From Mesobacillus sp. AQ2 (GTDB lineage: Bacteria; Bacillota; Bacilli; Bacillales; Cytobacillaceae): a DNA stretch of 64,000 nucleotides. Numbering within the stretch: position 1 is the stretch's first letter; the number at the start of each line of letters is the position of its first letter. Shown piece after piece: positions 44,993 through 54,914 of this stretch. The notes beneath the pieces were generated by a model. The model was not told the origin of the DNA. It worked only from the letters and a program-made list of their open reading frames with translations, and searched no databases. The translations under genes were made by a program, and so were the position numbers. The stretch covers positions 1,617,001-1,681,000 of the forward strand of contig NZ_CP126080.1 in NCBI RefSeq assembly GCF_030122805.1, given 5' to 3'.

Positions 44993-45703
44993 ATGAAAAT
45001 GATGGATGCGAACGAAATTATTTCGTTCATTCAAAATAGCAAAAAAGCGACACCGGTAAAGGTTTATATCAAAGGTGATCTTGAGGGTATTAATTTCGGC
45101 GAGAACTCAAAGACATTCTTCTCCGGAAACACAGGTGTCATTTTTGGTGAATGGGCTGAAATCAATCAGGCACTTGAAGCGAACCAGGCAAAAATCGAAG
45201 AGTATGTCGTTGAAAACGACCGCAGGAATTCTGCCATTCCATTGCTGGATATGAAGAATATCAAAGCTCGCATTGAACCAGGCGCCATCATCAGGGACCA
45301 GGTGGAAATCGGTGACAACGCTGTAATCATGATGGGAGCGTCCATCAATATCGGTGCTGTTATTGGTGAAGGCACGATGATTGATATGAACGTCGTTCTG
45401 GGCGGGCGTGCAACAGTCGGAAAGAACTGCCATATCGGTGCAGGCTCCGTACTTGCGGGTGTCATTGAGCCACCTTCAGCAAAGCCAGTCGTGGTTGAGG
45501 ACGACGTCGTCATCGGTGCTAACGCAGTAGTCCTTGAAGGGGTAACAGTAGGAAAAGGAGCTGTTGTAGCTGCAGGCGCTATTGTCATTGACGATGTGCC
45601 TCCATACACAGTTGTTGCTGGAACACCAGCACGCGTCATTAAGGAAATTGACGAAAAAACGAAATCAAAAACTGAAATCAAGCAGGAACTTCGCCAGCTT
45701 TAA
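44993..45703 (+). CDS. dapH: DapH, tetrahydrodipicolinate N-acetyltransferase
   Basis: 236-residue enzyme that acetylates tetrahydrodipicolinate with acetyl-CoA, the first step of the acetylase branch to diaminopimelate and lysine. From about residue 90 on it is a left-handed beta-helix of hexapeptide repeats ([18 protein letters not shown] and on). The ATG at 44993 follows TGGAGGTAAAG and gives the same length as B. subtilis YkuQ. Next gene in the pathway, dapL, lies 63 bp downstream with a hairpin between. Confidence 0.95.
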   Translation: MKMMDANEIISFIQNSKKATPVKVYIKGDLEGINFGENSKTFFSGNTGVIFGEWAEINQALEANQAKIEEYVVENDRRNSAIPLLDMKNIKARIEPGAIIRDQVEIGDNAVIMMGASINIGAVIGEGTMIDMNVVLGGRATVGKNCHIGAGSVLAGVIEPPSAKPVVVEDDVVIGANAVVLEGVTVGKGAVVAAGAIVIDDVPPYTVVAGTPARVIKEIDEKTKSKTEIKQELRQL

Positions 45704-45717
45704 TAGCAAGCATGATA

Positions 45718-45750
45718 GAAAGCGTGGATAATTGGTCCGCGCTTTCTTTT
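45718..45750 (+). terminator. Intercistronic terminator-like hairpin between dapH and dapL
   Basis: Stem GAAAGCGTGGA / TCCGCGCTTTC with a 7-base loop and TTTTAT tail. It should reduce transcription into dapL, or mark separate promoters. Confidence 0.75.
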
Positions 45751-45766
45751 ATAAGGAGAGAACGAT

Positions 45767-46891
45767 ATGAATTGGGACACATTCATTAAAATTAGAAGAG
45801 ATTTGCATCAGATTCCTGAACTTGGTTTCAAGGAGTTCAAGACGCAGGCTTATCTACTTGATTATCTGAAGAATCTTCCCCTTGACCGGATTGTAGTAAA
45901 GACTTGGAAAACGGGTATATTTGTCAAAATCCAAGGGACGAATCCCAAAAAAACAATCGGATACAGGGCAGATATCGATGGACTGCCGATCTCAGAAGCA
46001 ACAGGACTAGAATTCCAATCCCTTCATCAAGGCCAAATGCACGCTTGCGGCCATGACTTCCATATGACAATCGCCCTTGGGCTGATAACTTACTTTGTCG
46101 AGAACCCAATTGATGATCATTTACTGTTTATTTTCCAGCCGGCGGAAGAAGGTCCGGGTGGCGCTGAACCAATGCTGAAGACAAATATCATGCAGGAATG
46201 GAAACCAGATTTGATCATTGCCTTGCACATTGCCCCTGAATATCCAGTGGGAACAATTGCAACAAGGGAAGGGCTGTTGTTTGCCAATACATCTGAGTTG
46301 TTCATTGACCTTGAGGGGAAAGGGGGACATGCTGCATATCCTCATCAAACCAATGATATGGTTGTCGCTGCATGTGCACTTGTGAACCAGCTTCAGTCGG
46401 TTGTCTCAAGAAATGTCGATCCACTTGATAGTGCGGTGGTAACAATAGGAAAAATCACCGGTGGCACCGTTCAAAACATCATTGCTGAAACAGCAAGGCT
46501 GGAGGGTACAATCCGAACGCTGTCTGTGGAATCAATGGCAAGAGTCAAGGAAAGAATCGAGGCACTTGTAAAAGGCATTGAAATTGGTTACCAATGCAAA
46601 ACCTCAATTGACTATGGTGCCATGTATCACCAGGTTTATAATAATGAAGAAATAGCGCGTGACTTCATTGCCTTTGCTGAAAAAAAGGAAAACATTGAAG
46701 TGGTCGTGTGTAAGGAAGCAATGACTGGGGAAGATTTTGGCTATATGCTTAAAGAAATTCCCGGAATCATGTTCTGGCTGGGTGTAAACTCGGGCTACGG
46801 ACTGCATCATTCCAGGCTGAATCCTGATGAAGAAGCGATCAAAACCGCCGTTGATTTATTAAGGGAGTATATCGAATATAATAGTAAATAG
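45767..46891 (+). CDS. dapL: DapL (YkuR), N-acetyldiaminopimelate deacetylase
   Basis: 374-residue M20-family zinc amidohydrolase that removes the acetyl group from N-acetyl-LL-diaminopimelate. Metal ligands are in [10 protein letters not shown] near residue 90, QPAEEGPGG near 125 and [10 protein letters not shown] near 153, with a dimerisation domain around 175-285 ([11 protein letters not shown]). AAGGAGAG precedes the ATG. It forms with dapH and patA the acetylated route to meso-diaminopimelate used for wall and spore dipicolinate. Confidence 0.93.
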   Translation: MNWDTFIKIRRDLHQIPELGFKEFKTQAYLLDYLKNLPLDRIVVKTWKTGIFVKIQGTNPKKTIGYRADIDGLPISEATGLEFQSLHQGQMHACGHDFHMTIALGLITYFVENPIDDHLLFIFQPAEEGPGGAEPMLKTNIMQEWKPDLIIALHIAPEYPVGTIATREGLLFANTSELFIDLEGKGGHAAYPHQTNDMVVAACALVNQLQSVVSRNVDPLDSAVVTIGKITGGTVQNIIAETARLEGTIRTLSVESMARVKERIEALVKGIEIGYQCKTSIDYGAMYHQVYNNEEIARDFIAFAEKKENIEVVVCKEAMTGEDFGYMLKEIPGIMFWLGVNSGYGLHHSRLNPDEEAIKTAVDLLREYIEYNSK

Positions 46892-46929
46892 ATTGAGAAT
46901 CTATCATTCCCAAAAAAGAGGTGTTCGAT

Positions 46930-47385
46930 ATGAGACTGCGTCAGACTATGCCTGAAATATCAGGAGCCACTGAATGGCTGAATGGTGAGATAACGAGAGA
47001 ACAGCTGGTCGGCGAAAAGCCTGCGCTGATCCACTTTTGGTCGATCAGCTGCCATCTATGCAAGGTAGCAATGCCAATGGTAAATGAACTCCGAGATACT
47101 TATAAAGACAAACTGAATGTGATGTCTGTCCATATGCCGCGGTCAGAACAGGACATGAATATGGATGAAATCAAACAGACAGCAGCAGAGCATCAGATTA
47201 CCCAGCCCATCTTCATTGACGACAATCTTAAATTGACGGATGCATTTGAAAACAAGTACGTGCCAGCTTACTACCTTTTTGACAAAAATGGTCTCTTAAG
47301 GCATTTCCAGGCTGGCGGAAGCGGAATGAAGATGCTGGAAAAGCGCCTGGTCAGAATAATCGATGAAACGGAAAACAACGAATGA
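46930..47385 (+). CDS. ykuV: YkuV, thioredoxin-like thiol-disulfide oxidoreductase
   Basis: 151-residue thioredoxin-fold protein with active site CHLC in HFWSISCHLCKVAMP near residue 41 and cis-Pro in YVPAYYLF near 113. No signal peptide, so cytoplasmic, as B. subtilis YkuV. ATG at 46930 follows GAGGTG and gives a product starting MRLRQTMPEI. ykuS, ykuT and ykuU, which lie between dapL and ykuV in B. subtilis, are missing. Confidence 0.9.
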   Translation: MRLRQTMPEISGATEWLNGEITREQLVGEKPALIHFWSISCHLCKVAMPMVNELRDTYKDKLNVMSVHMPRSEQDMNMDEIKQTAAEHQITQPIFIDDNLKLTDAFENKYVPAYYLFDKNGLLRHFQAGGSGMKMLEKRLVRIIDETENNE

Positions 47386-47495
47386 TGGTTGATCAACATC
47401 TTTCTTTTACGTTCGAGAACTCGGACTTTTTTCAAGGAAATCGTCATGAGAATGTTCGCTAGAACGAGTCTAACTTCCAAAGTAAATCGCCAAGG

Positions 47496-47528
47496 AAATG
47501 TCCGACAGAGGAATCTGTCGGACATTTT
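47496..47528 (+). terminator. Perfect 14-bp hairpin downstream of ykuV
   Basis: AAATGTCCGACAGA / TCTGTCGGACATTT with a GGAA tetraloop, followed by only a short T-run. Probably the ykuV terminator, 110 bp after its stop. Confidence 0.65.
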
Positions 47529-47577
47529 GGATTCAAGTCTTAAGGATCGCTCTGCGTCATCCTGCTCTTCTCTCTCT

Positions 47578-48040
47578 GATAAGGGTATCTTTCTCGGCTA
47601 ATATGGTACCCTTATGTTGCTTTTTTCCCTCTCATAAGGGTATCTTTCTGGGCTAAAGGCACCCTTACGTTGCTCTTCTCTCTCTCATAAGGGTATCTTT
47701 CTGGGCTAAAGGCACCCTTATGTTGCTCGTTTCTCTCTTACAAGGGTATCTTTCTGGGCTAAAGGCACCCTTATGTTGCTCTTCTCTCTCTCATAAGGGT
47801 ATCTTTCTCGGCTAAAGGCACCCTTATGTTGCTCTTTTCTCTCTGATAAGGGTATCTTTCTGGGCTAAAGGCACCCTTATGTTGCTCTTTTCTCTCTGAT
47901 AAGGGTATCTTTCCCGGCTAATTGTACCCTTATGTTTCTCTTTTCCCTCTCATAAGGGTATCTTTCTCGGCTAAAGGCACCCTTATGTTTCTCTTTTCCC
48001 TCTCATAAGGGTATCTTTCTTGTCTAATGGTACCCTTATG
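47578..48040. repeat. Tandem hairpin array C, nine units of about 53 bp
   Basis: The core AAGGGTATCTTT starts at 47581, 47636, 47689, 47742, 47795, 47848, 47901, 47954 and 48007: one step of 55 and seven of exactly 53. Each core pairs with AAAGGCACCCTT (or GGTACCCTT) 20 bases later; in most units the stem extends to CATAAGGG / CCCTTATG. The linker is pyrimidine-rich (TTGCTCTTTTCTCTCT). The flanks 47386-47495 and 48041-48236 show no gene; B. subtilis has rok and other genes in this interval. Confidence 0.9.
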
Positions 48041-48236
48041 TTGCTATGTTTTTCTCACTTACTCAACCACAAAAGAAGTAAATCCACCAATTTTTCTACC
48101 TATAAAGTCAGATAATTCCCATATACAAAAAAATAAAAAAATTCTTAAAAAAAGCTGGAAAAATATTTCGAAACTCGATATATTAATGTATACGTGCCTT
48201 TTCTTTTTGTTAAGCTTTTCCAAAGGAGGGAAATGA

Positions 48237-49985
48237 ATGGAGACATTCAAAAAACTGAAGGAGTATTATTGGCCTTACAGAAATTACTTTATATGGTCGA
48301 TTTTATTTATGTTGATCGTAACAGCAATTACTGTAGTGTATCCTATGATTCTTCAGCTTACGATTGACGAAGCCGTCATTGGCGGAAGGTATGAGATGAT
48401 TCCGGTTCTGGCAGCTGGTTTCGTGGGATTCATGATCGTTAAAGGGGTTTGTACTTATATTTATCAATATACAGGGGACCTTTTCGGAATTCACTCTGTA
48501 TATAAACTTAGGAATTCGCTTTATGAAAAGCTTCAATTTCTTTCCTTCCGATATTATGACAATGCGAAGACAGGGGATCTGATGTCGAGGCTGACGGCTG
48601 ATGTAGAAGGATTCCGCTTTTTTCTGAGCTTCGGGTTCTCCGAATTGATTCGTTTTGTTCTTTTAATCGGCATAAGTTTCTCCGTGATGTTCTATTATTC
48701 CATCCCGCTGACTCTGGTGACACTTGCGACCCTGCCTTTTCTAGCGGTGGTCGTCTATAAGTTTGACAAGGCGGTACATCCAGCTTTCAGGGGAATTCGT
48801 AAATCATTTGGCAAATTGAATACTAAGGTCCAGGAAAATATCAGCGGAATCAACACGGTGAAATCTCTGTCGCGTGAAGATTATGAGATTGGCAGATTCA
48901 ATGATTCGAATGGCAATTATAAGGATCAATATTTATTTACATCTGAAATCTGGGCGAAGTATTTTCCGCTCATGGAGTTTCTCGGCAATTTAAGCGTCGT
49001 CCTGTTATTGGGTTACGGTGGTTTTCTTGTCATGGACGGATCGCTCCTTCCAGGAGAACTAGTCGCATTTTACAGTCTTGTCTGGTATATTATGTGGCCG
49101 ATCATGAACCTGGGATTCGTGGTAAATTTATTTTCGCAATCAAAGGCATCTGGTGAAAGATTATTGGAAATTCTTGAGGCTGACGCCGAGATTGAAGAAA
49201 AGAAGGGAGCTTTGCAGATTGAAAAGCTATCCGGAGAAGTAGAATTCGATCATGTCACACTCCGCTACGGGGATGATGAAAATGCAGCTTTATATGATAT
49301 TTCCTTCAAGGCAAAGCCTGGACAGACAATTGGACTGATTGGATCGACAGGATCAGGGAAAACAAGCATAACCCAGCTGATGACAAGATTCTATGAGCCG
49401 GTTTCAGGTCAGGTTCTTATTGATGGCCAGGATATCAAGGAATATTCAGTTCGCTCACTTCGAAGCAATATTGGCATTGTCCTTCAGGAATCTTTCTTGT
49501 TTTCATCATCGATTAAAGCCAATATTTCCTATGGTAACCCGGATGCGACAATGGATGAAATCATTGCAGCTGGCAAAAGGGCCCAGGCGCATAGTTTCAT
49601 CATGGAACTTCCGGATCAATATGATACGATTCTTGGTGAAAGAGGCATGGGACTATCCGGAGGCCAGAAACAGAGAATCGCCATCGCGAGGGCAATTTGC
49701 GTCAATCCAAGTATTTTAATCCTGGATGATGCTACAAGTGCGGTTGATATGGAAACCGAGTTCAAGATCCAGCAAGCATTACTGGAAGTCATGAAGGGAC
49801 GGACGACATTCATCATCGCACACCGCATATCCTCTCTCAAACATGCAGATGAAATTCTTGTACTCGAAAATGGATCTATTGCCGAGCGCGGGACACATGA
49901 GCAATTGATCCAGAATGGCGGAACATATCAAAAGATTTATGATATCCAGTTCAAAGACCGTCAAAAGGTGATACAAACTGGCTGA
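48237..49985 (+). CDS. yknU: YknU, ABC exporter half-transporter
   Basis: 582-residue protein with six membrane helices (about 15-310) and an ATP-binding domain. Walker A is GSTGSGKTS near residue 370 and the signature LSGGQKQR near 477; Walker B reads ILILDDATSAVD, with Asp in place of the catalytic Glu. This degenerate half pairs with the next gene, whose residues complement it, as in heterodimeric BmrCD/LmrCD exporters. AAAGGAGGG precedes the ATG. B. subtilis YknUV neighbours the YknWXYZ system for SdpC toxin, which is absent here. Confidence 0.88.
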   Translation: METFKKLKEYYWPYRNYFIWSILFMLIVTAITVVYPMILQLTIDEAVIGGRYEMIPVLAAGFVGFMIVKGVCTYIYQYTGDLFGIHSVYKLRNSLYEKLQFLSFRYYDNAKTGDLMSRLTADVEGFRFFLSFGFSELIRFVLLIGISFSVMFYYSIPLTLVTLATLPFLAVVVYKFDKAVHPAFRGIRKSFGKLNTKVQENISGINTVKSLSREDYEIGRFNDSNGNYKDQYLFTSEIWAKYFPLMEFLGNLSVVLLLGYGGFLVMDGSLLPGELVAFYSLVWYIMWPIMNLGFVVNLFSQSKASGERLLEILEADAEIEEKKGALQIEKLSGEVEFDHVTLRYGDDENAALYDISFKAKPGQTIGLIGSTGSGKTSITQLMTRFYEPVSGQVLIDGQDIKEYSVRSLRSNIGIVLQESFLFSSSIKANISYGNPDATMDEIIAAGKRAQAHSFIMELPDQYDTILGERGMGLSGGQKQRIAIARAICVNPSILILDDATSAVDMETEFKIQQALLEVMKGRTTFIIAHRISSLKHADEILVLENGSIAERGTHEQLIQNGGTYQKIYDIQFKDRQKVIQTG

Positions 49986-50042
49986 TATCCTGAGTCACAA
50001 TCCGTCAATCGCTAATAACCAAGAATGCAGGGGGGAAGGTTT

Positions 50043-51860
50043 TTGAGCAGGAAAAATAATTCTCAAGTGCTAAAAAGATTTCACTATTCTACAGACCAGA
50101 TTATCGATAAGCCTTTTAACTGGAAACAGATGCTAAGGCTTTTCAGCTATATGATGCCGTATAAAAGGACACTTGTGCCGCTGTCGATTGCGATGGTATT
50201 GATTACGACAGCGGTAAGGCTTGTGATTCCGATCTTGATTGGGATCTACACACTTGACAGGGCAGTGAAAAACAAGGATGAAACGATGCTGTTTTGGCTT
50301 GTCGCTATCATCGGAGGCCTATATACCGTCTCTTATATCGCAAATATTTTCAGGATTCGCTGGATGAATCAACTGGGCCAAAATGTCATTTATGATTTGC
50401 GCAAACACTTGTTCACCCATGTGCAGAATCTTTCCCACCGATTTTTTGACCAGCGTTCGGCTGGTTCAATACTGGTAAGGATCATGAATGACATCAATTC
50501 CCTTCAGGAATTGTTCACTAATGGTGTCATCAACCTGTTGATGGATATGGTCCTCCTGATCGGGATCTTCTTTATCCTGTTCTCGCTGAGTCCACAGTTA
50601 ACATTGGCAATCATGATCATCTTGCCAATTATGTTCCTGATCTCCACGAAGCTGAGAAAGAATATCAGGCGCTCATGGCAGGATGTACGAATGAAGCAAT
50701 CAAAGCTGAATTCCCACTTGAATGAAAGCATTCAGGGGATAAGGGTTACACAATCATTTACGCAGGAAAATGAAAATATGGCCTTCTTTGATGGTGTAAA
50801 TGATGAGACCTTCCAAAGCTGGAAGTCTGCTTCACAGAAAAATGCCATGTTCCGTCCAATGGTGGAATTGACAAATGCCCTTGGGACCGCAGTGCTGATC
50901 TGGTATGGAGCAAGCCTGATCCAAAATGATACTATCTCCATCGGTGTATTTGTTTCGTTTGCCTTTTATCTAGGGATGTTTTGGGAGCCGATATCAAGAT
51001 TGGGGCAGGTGTATAACCAGCTGCTGATGGGGATGGCATCCTCGGAACGAATTTTTGAATTTCTTGATGAAAAGCCTATTGTCTCTGAAACAGATAATCC
51101 AATTGAACTGGATGACATACGTGGTGACATTAAATTTGATAAAGTAGTATTTTCTTATGACGAAAAACGGACTGCGCTAAAGGGTATCAGCCTTGAAATG
51201 CAGTCGGGCCAGACAGTGGCATTAGTGGGGCATACGGGATCAGGGAAAACGACAATAGCCAATCTGATCAGTCGGTTTTATGATCCGACATCAGGGAAGG
51301 TTTTGGTTGATGGATATGATCTGAAAGAAATTTCCATTGGCAGCCTTAGAGAACATATCAGCATCGTCTTGCAGGATACCTTCATTTTTTCGGGTACGAT
51401 CTATGATAATATCCTTTTTGGCAGGCCGGATGCCACCGAAGAAGAAGTCATGGCAGCTGCTGAAGCGGTAGGGGCAGCGGATTTCATCGCCAAACTGCCG
51501 AATGGCTATAAAACAGAGGTTGAAGAACGTGGAAATATCCTTTCAGTGGGAGAACGCCAGCTCCTATCCTTCGCAAGAGCATTGCTTGCAAATCCCCGTA
51601 TCCTGATCATGGATGAAGCGACTGCAAGCATCGATACGGAAACAGAAGTGAAAATCCAGAAAGCCCTCAAGACACTGTTAAAAGGCAGGACAGCAATCAT
51701 CATTGCTCACCGATTGTCAACCATCAGGGAAGCGGATAATATTTTCGTGCTGGAAAATGGTTTGATCATTGAGCGGGGAAATCATGACCAGTTGATGGAG
51801 CTTCAGGGAGAATATCATGATCTTGTAAAAGCACAATTCAATATGCTGGATGCGGGATAG
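50043..51860 (+). CDS. yknV: YknV, ABC exporter half-transporter
   Basis: 605-residue partner of the preceding gene: six helices (about 40-330), then an ATP-binding domain with Walker A GHTGSGKTT near 395, an altered signature SVGERQ near 503 (SGGQ-type expected) and a canonical Walker B LIMDEATASID with catalytic Glu. So one composite ATP site should be active and the other degenerate. The start is TTG at 50043 with GGGGGG seven bases upstream. A 57-bp gap to yknU indicates one operon. Confidence 0.88.
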   Translation: MSRKNNSQVLKRFHYSTDQIIDKPFNWKQMLRLFSYMMPYKRTLVPLSIAMVLITTAVRLVIPILIGIYTLDRAVKNKDETMLFWLVAIIGGLYTVSYIANIFRIRWMNQLGQNVIYDLRKHLFTHVQNLSHRFFDQRSAGSILVRIMNDINSLQELFTNGVINLLMDMVLLIGIFFILFSLSPQLTLAIMIILPIMFLISTKLRKNIRRSWQDVRMKQSKLNSHLNESIQGIRVTQSFTQENENMAFFDGVNDETFQSWKSASQKNAMFRPMVELTNALGTAVLIWYGASLIQNDTISIGVFVSFAFYLGMFWEPISRLGQVYNQLLMGMASSERIFEFLDEKPIVSETDNPIELDDIRGDIKFDKVVFSYDEKRTALKGISLEMQSGQTVALVGHTGSGKTTIANLISRFYDPTSGKVLVDGYDLKEISIGSLREHISIVLQDTFIFSGTIYDNILFGRPDATEEEVMAAAEAVGAADFIAKLPNGYKTEVEERGNILSVGERQLLSFARALLANPRILIMDEATASIDTETEVKIQKALKTLLKGRTAIIIAHRLSTIREADNIFVLENGLIIERGNHDQLMELQGEYHDLVKAQFNMLDAG

Positions 51861-51892
51861 AAAGTCTTCTTTGTGAAGGCTTTCTTTTTTTA
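51861..51892 (+). terminator. Terminator of yknUV
   Basis: Stem AAAGTCTTC / GAAGGCTTT with TTTGT loop and seven T, directly after the stop. Confidence 0.82.
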
Positions 51893-51956
51893 TTTTGTAA
51901 CATATTTACAAAAAGGCCGTCTATTACATAAAGATAAAAATTTAGGGGGCTATCCA

Positions 51957-52910
51957 TTGTTGAAAAGAAACTTGCTTATGTTTATTTCGTTATTATTTTT
52001 GCTAGCTGGCTGCAGTGGGGGAGAATCTTCCAGTGAAAAAAGTGAAATGAACAATGCGGAAGACGCTAAGTCTGCCGAAACGGAAAATGTCAGCGAGGAC
52101 AGGGTCAGCTTTTCAGCAAAAGGAGAACAGGACCGTGCTGCCGGGAATAAATCCGAAACAGAGAATCAAGACGGTGTATCAGAAAAGAACACTGTTGCCC
52201 AGCGGATGGTCATATTCAATGCTGAAATGGATATTACTGTGAAAAACTTTGAAAATGCGCGTAATTCACTCGAAGAGAAGGCACGAAGCTACAATGGATA
52301 TATTGTTCAATCTGATTCTAACCGTTATGATGATGAACAGCAAAGCGGCATGATGACGTTCAGGATTCCACAGGAGCATTTCCACGACTTTTTGAATGAT
52401 GCACAGGGACTTTCTGTTCAGGTCAATAATCGGCGCGTGAGCGGTCAGGATGTTACAGAGGAATATGTTGACCTGGAATCACGCTTGAAATCGAAAAAAG
52501 CAGTAGAAGCCAGGCTGCTTGAATTCATGAAAGATTCCCAGAAAACTGAGGACCTGTTGAAGATTTCATCAGATTTGGCCGATGTCCAGGAAGAAATCGA
52601 ACAGATCGCAGGAAGGAAGAAATTCCTCGAAAATCAGACTGCATACTCGACGGTAACAATCTCTTTACAGGAAACTCTTGTAGCTGTCCCGAAAATCGAT
52701 AATGAAAATCTTAACACCTGGCAGAAAATACAGAAGCAGTTTGCAGATAACATTAATATTCTGCTTGCTGCCGGGTCAGGAATCATCGTATTTTTGGTGG
52801 GCAATCTTCCCATTATCCTGATTGTTGGAACGATTGTTGCAGCAATCATTTATTTTGTACGGAAGAAGAATAAACCAGGCCAAAATAATAATATGGACTC
52901 TAATAGGTAA
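51957..52910 (+). CDS. DUF4349 lipoprotein
   Basis: 317-residue membrane-attached protein: signal peptide with lipobox LLAGC (Cys about 19), a low-complexity Ser/Glu linker to about residue 75, a DUF4349 domain with coiled-coil segments (VDLESRLKSKKAVEARLLEF), and a C-terminal membrane helix near 275-300 followed by a Lys-rich tail. Two adjacent TTG codons (51957, 51960) can start it, seven and ten bases after AGGGGG. No ATG is suitably placed. Role unknown, possibly surface or envelope stress. Confidence 0.75.
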   Translation: MLKRNLLMFISLLFLLAGCSGGESSSEKSEMNNAEDAKSAETENVSEDRVSFSAKGEQDRAAGNKSETENQDGVSEKNTVAQRMVIFNAEMDITVKNFENARNSLEEKARSYNGYIVQSDSNRYDDEQQSGMMTFRIPQEHFHDFLNDAQGLSVQVNNRRVSGQDVTEEYVDLESRLKSKKAVEARLLEFMKDSQKTEDLLKISSDLADVQEEIEQIAGRKKFLENQTAYSTVTISLQETLVAVPKIDNENLNTWQKIQKQFADNINILLAAGSGIIVFLVGNLPIILIVGTIVAAIIYFVRKKNKPGQNNNMDSNR

Positions 52911-52995
52911 CAGAAGCTGACTATGCTGTGATTCCTTACAAACGAACATATACTTTTCTCCGGGCTTTTTTCGTGGATGCAGCTGAATTATATAT

Positions 52996-53029
52996 AAAAA
53001 AACCGTTGCGGTGGTCGCAACGGTTTTTT
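52996..53029. terminator. Bidirectional terminator
   Basis: AAAAAACCGTTGCG / CGCAACGGTTTTTT with GTGGT loop, between the lipoprotein gene and rnjA. Confidence 0.93.
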
Positions 53030-53030
53030 A

Positions 53031-54698
53031 CTATACCTCCATTATGATCGGCAGGATCATCGGGCGGCGTTTTGTCTTTTCGTATAAGAAAGGTGCAAGT
53101 GTATCAGTGATTTCATTTTTAATTTCAGACCACTGAGTAGTTTTTCTTTCCATCACTTTATTCAAGTGCTTATTAATCAAGCTTTGTGCATCATTAATCA
53201 GATCCCCGGATTCTCTCATATAGACAAATCCGCGTGAAATCAGGTCAGGGCCAGCGGCAATCTTGAATTCCTTCATATTGATGCTTACCACCACAACGAC
53301 AAGACCTTCTTCTGATAGAATACGTCGGTCGCGAAGAACGATATTGCCGATGTCGCCAACTCCGCTTCCGTCAATATAAACATTGCCAGAAGGAATCTTT
53401 CCTGCTACACCGACCTCATTGTCGCCAATAGCAAGAACTTCACCATTGTCCATAATGAAACAATTTTCTTCAGGCACTCCGCAGTCGGCAGCAAGCTTGC
53501 TATGCATCTTTTGCATGCGGAATTCACCATGAATCGGCATAAAGTATTTCGGCTTAATCAGTCGCAACATCAATTTTTGTTCTTCCTGGCCGCCATGGCC
53601 AGAAGTATGGATATCATTCAATGGTCCATGGATGACATCAGCACCAGCGCGGGACAGCATATTGATGGTCCTGTTGACGCTGATGGTATTCCCGGGGATT
53701 GGAGATGACGAGAATACGACTGTATCGCCAGGCTGAATCTGGATTTGACGGTGGGTACCGTTTGCAATACGTGATAAAGCGGCCATTGGCTCGCCCTGGC
53801 TTCCGGTACAAAGAATCGTGACCTGGTTGGCAGGCAACCTGTTGATTTGCTGAGCATCAATGAATGTATCCTTTGGAGCTGTGATATAGCCAAGTTCTTG
53901 TCCAATCGTGATTGCTGATTCCATGCTTCGGCCGAACACGGCAACTTTTCTGCCATTTGCGACTGCAGCCTCAGTAACTTGCTGCAATCTATGTATGTTC
54001 GACGCAAAAGTAGCGAATATGACCCGTCCGTCCACCTTCCGGAAAATATCCTGAATGCTCTCACCTACACGGCGTTCAGACATTGTGAAATTTGGCACCT
54101 CAGCATTTGTACTATCAGATAGCAAGCATAGGACGCCTTCCTTGCCGATTTCAGCCATTTTTGTAATGTTGGCCGGCTCACCAACCGGGGTAAAGTCAAA
54201 TTTAAAATCACCGGTGTGTACAATTTGTCCTGGAGGTGTTTTTACAACGATCCCATATGAATCGGGAATACTGTGTGTCGTCCTGAAGAACGTGACAGAT
54301 GTCTTGCGGAATTTGATGATATCATCTTCCTTGATTTCAATCAGCTTGGCCTTTCGCAGCAGACCATGTTCTTCAAGCTTGTTTTTAATCAGGCCGAGTG
54401 CCAGTTTGCCTCCATAAATCGGGACATTGATTTCACGAAGCAAATAAGGGATGCCGCCGATGTGGTCTTCGTGTCCGTGAGTAATGAACAGGCCTTTGAT
54501 TTTGTCCTCGTTTTTTACAAGAAAGGAATAGTCAGGAATCACATAATCAATTCCTAGCAATTCATCTTCTGGGAATTTAATGCCTGCATCAATCAAAATG
54601 ATTTCATCCTGAAACTGCACGCCATACGTGTTCTTGCCGATTTCGCCTAATCCTCCGAGCGCGAAAACAGCTGTTTGGTCATTTTTTACGAATTTCAT
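53031..54698 (-). CDS. rnjA: RNase J1
   Basis: 555-residue ribonuclease of the beta-CASP metallo-beta-lactamase family, with 5'-3' exonuclease and endonuclease activity and a main role in mRNA decay and 16S rRNA maturation. Zinc motifs: [12 protein letters not shown] near residue 73 and HTGDFKFD near 160, with further ligands in the C-terminal MBL part (PIHGEFRM near 390). It follows rpoY on the same strand with a 3-bp gap, the order conserved in Bacilli. Confidence 0.96.
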   Translation of the reverse strand: MKFVKNDQTAVFALGGLGEIGKNTYGVQFQDEIILIDAGIKFPEDELLGIDYVIPDYSFLVKNEDKIKGLFITHGHEDHIGGIPYLLREINVPIYGGKLALGLIKNKLEEHGLLRKAKLIEIKEDDIIKFRKTSVTFFRTTHSIPDSYGIVVKTPPGQIVHTGDFKFDFTPVGEPANITKMAEIGKEGVLCLLSDSTNAEVPNFTMSERRVGESIQDIFRKVDGRVIFATFASNIHRLQQVTEAAVANGRKVAVFGRSMESAITIGQELGYITAPKDTFIDAQQINRLPANQVTILCTGSQGEPMAALSRIANGTHRQIQIQPGDTVVFSSSPIPGNTISVNRTINMLSRAGADVIHGPLNDIHTSGHGGQEEQKLMLRLIKPKYFMPIHGEFRMQKMHSKLAADCGVPEENCFIMDNGEVLAIGDNEVGVAGKIPSGNVYIDGSGVGDIGNIVLRDRRILSEEGLVVVVVSINMKEFKIAAGPDLISRGFVYMRESGDLINDAQSLINKHLNKVMERKTTQWSEIKNEITDTLAPFLYEKTKRRPMILPIIMEV

Positions 54699-54701
54699 AA
54701 A

Positions 54702-54914
54702 TTATTCGATCTCCAATACTTCAAAGTCTTCTTTTTGCTTTTCATACTCCAAATAATTACCCTCAACTGCCTCTACATATTCGATGTTATACTGGCGGTC
54801 AACAATTTTTGTCCGTACTTCTCTTTCAGAGTCAGCTTCAACATAAATAGTCTGTGTCTTTTCACGAACTGGTACTTGCTTGTTGGATTCCTGGAAGTAA
54901 ACTTTAAAAATCAT
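54702..54914 (-). CDS. rpoY: RNA polymerase epsilon subunit
   Basis: 70-residue small subunit of RNA polymerase in Firmicutes (YkzG), which binds near the secondary channel jaw. The sequence starts [18 protein letters not shown] and contains [13 protein letters not shown], both typical. AAGGAGAGAG precedes the ATG. It is the first gene of the rpoY-rnjA pair, so the level of the subunit and of RNase J1 are linked. Confidence 0.93.
   Translation of the reverse strand: MIFKVYFQESNKQVPVREKTQTIYVEADSEREVRTKIVDRQYNIEYVEAVEGNYLEYEKQKEDFEVLEIE

Noticed and set aside
47411..47470. LexA (SOS) operator
   Set aside because: GTTC-N2-GAAC and GTTC-N4-GAAC dyads are present, but the Bacillus LexA site needs GAAC-N4-GTTC, the opposite orientation.
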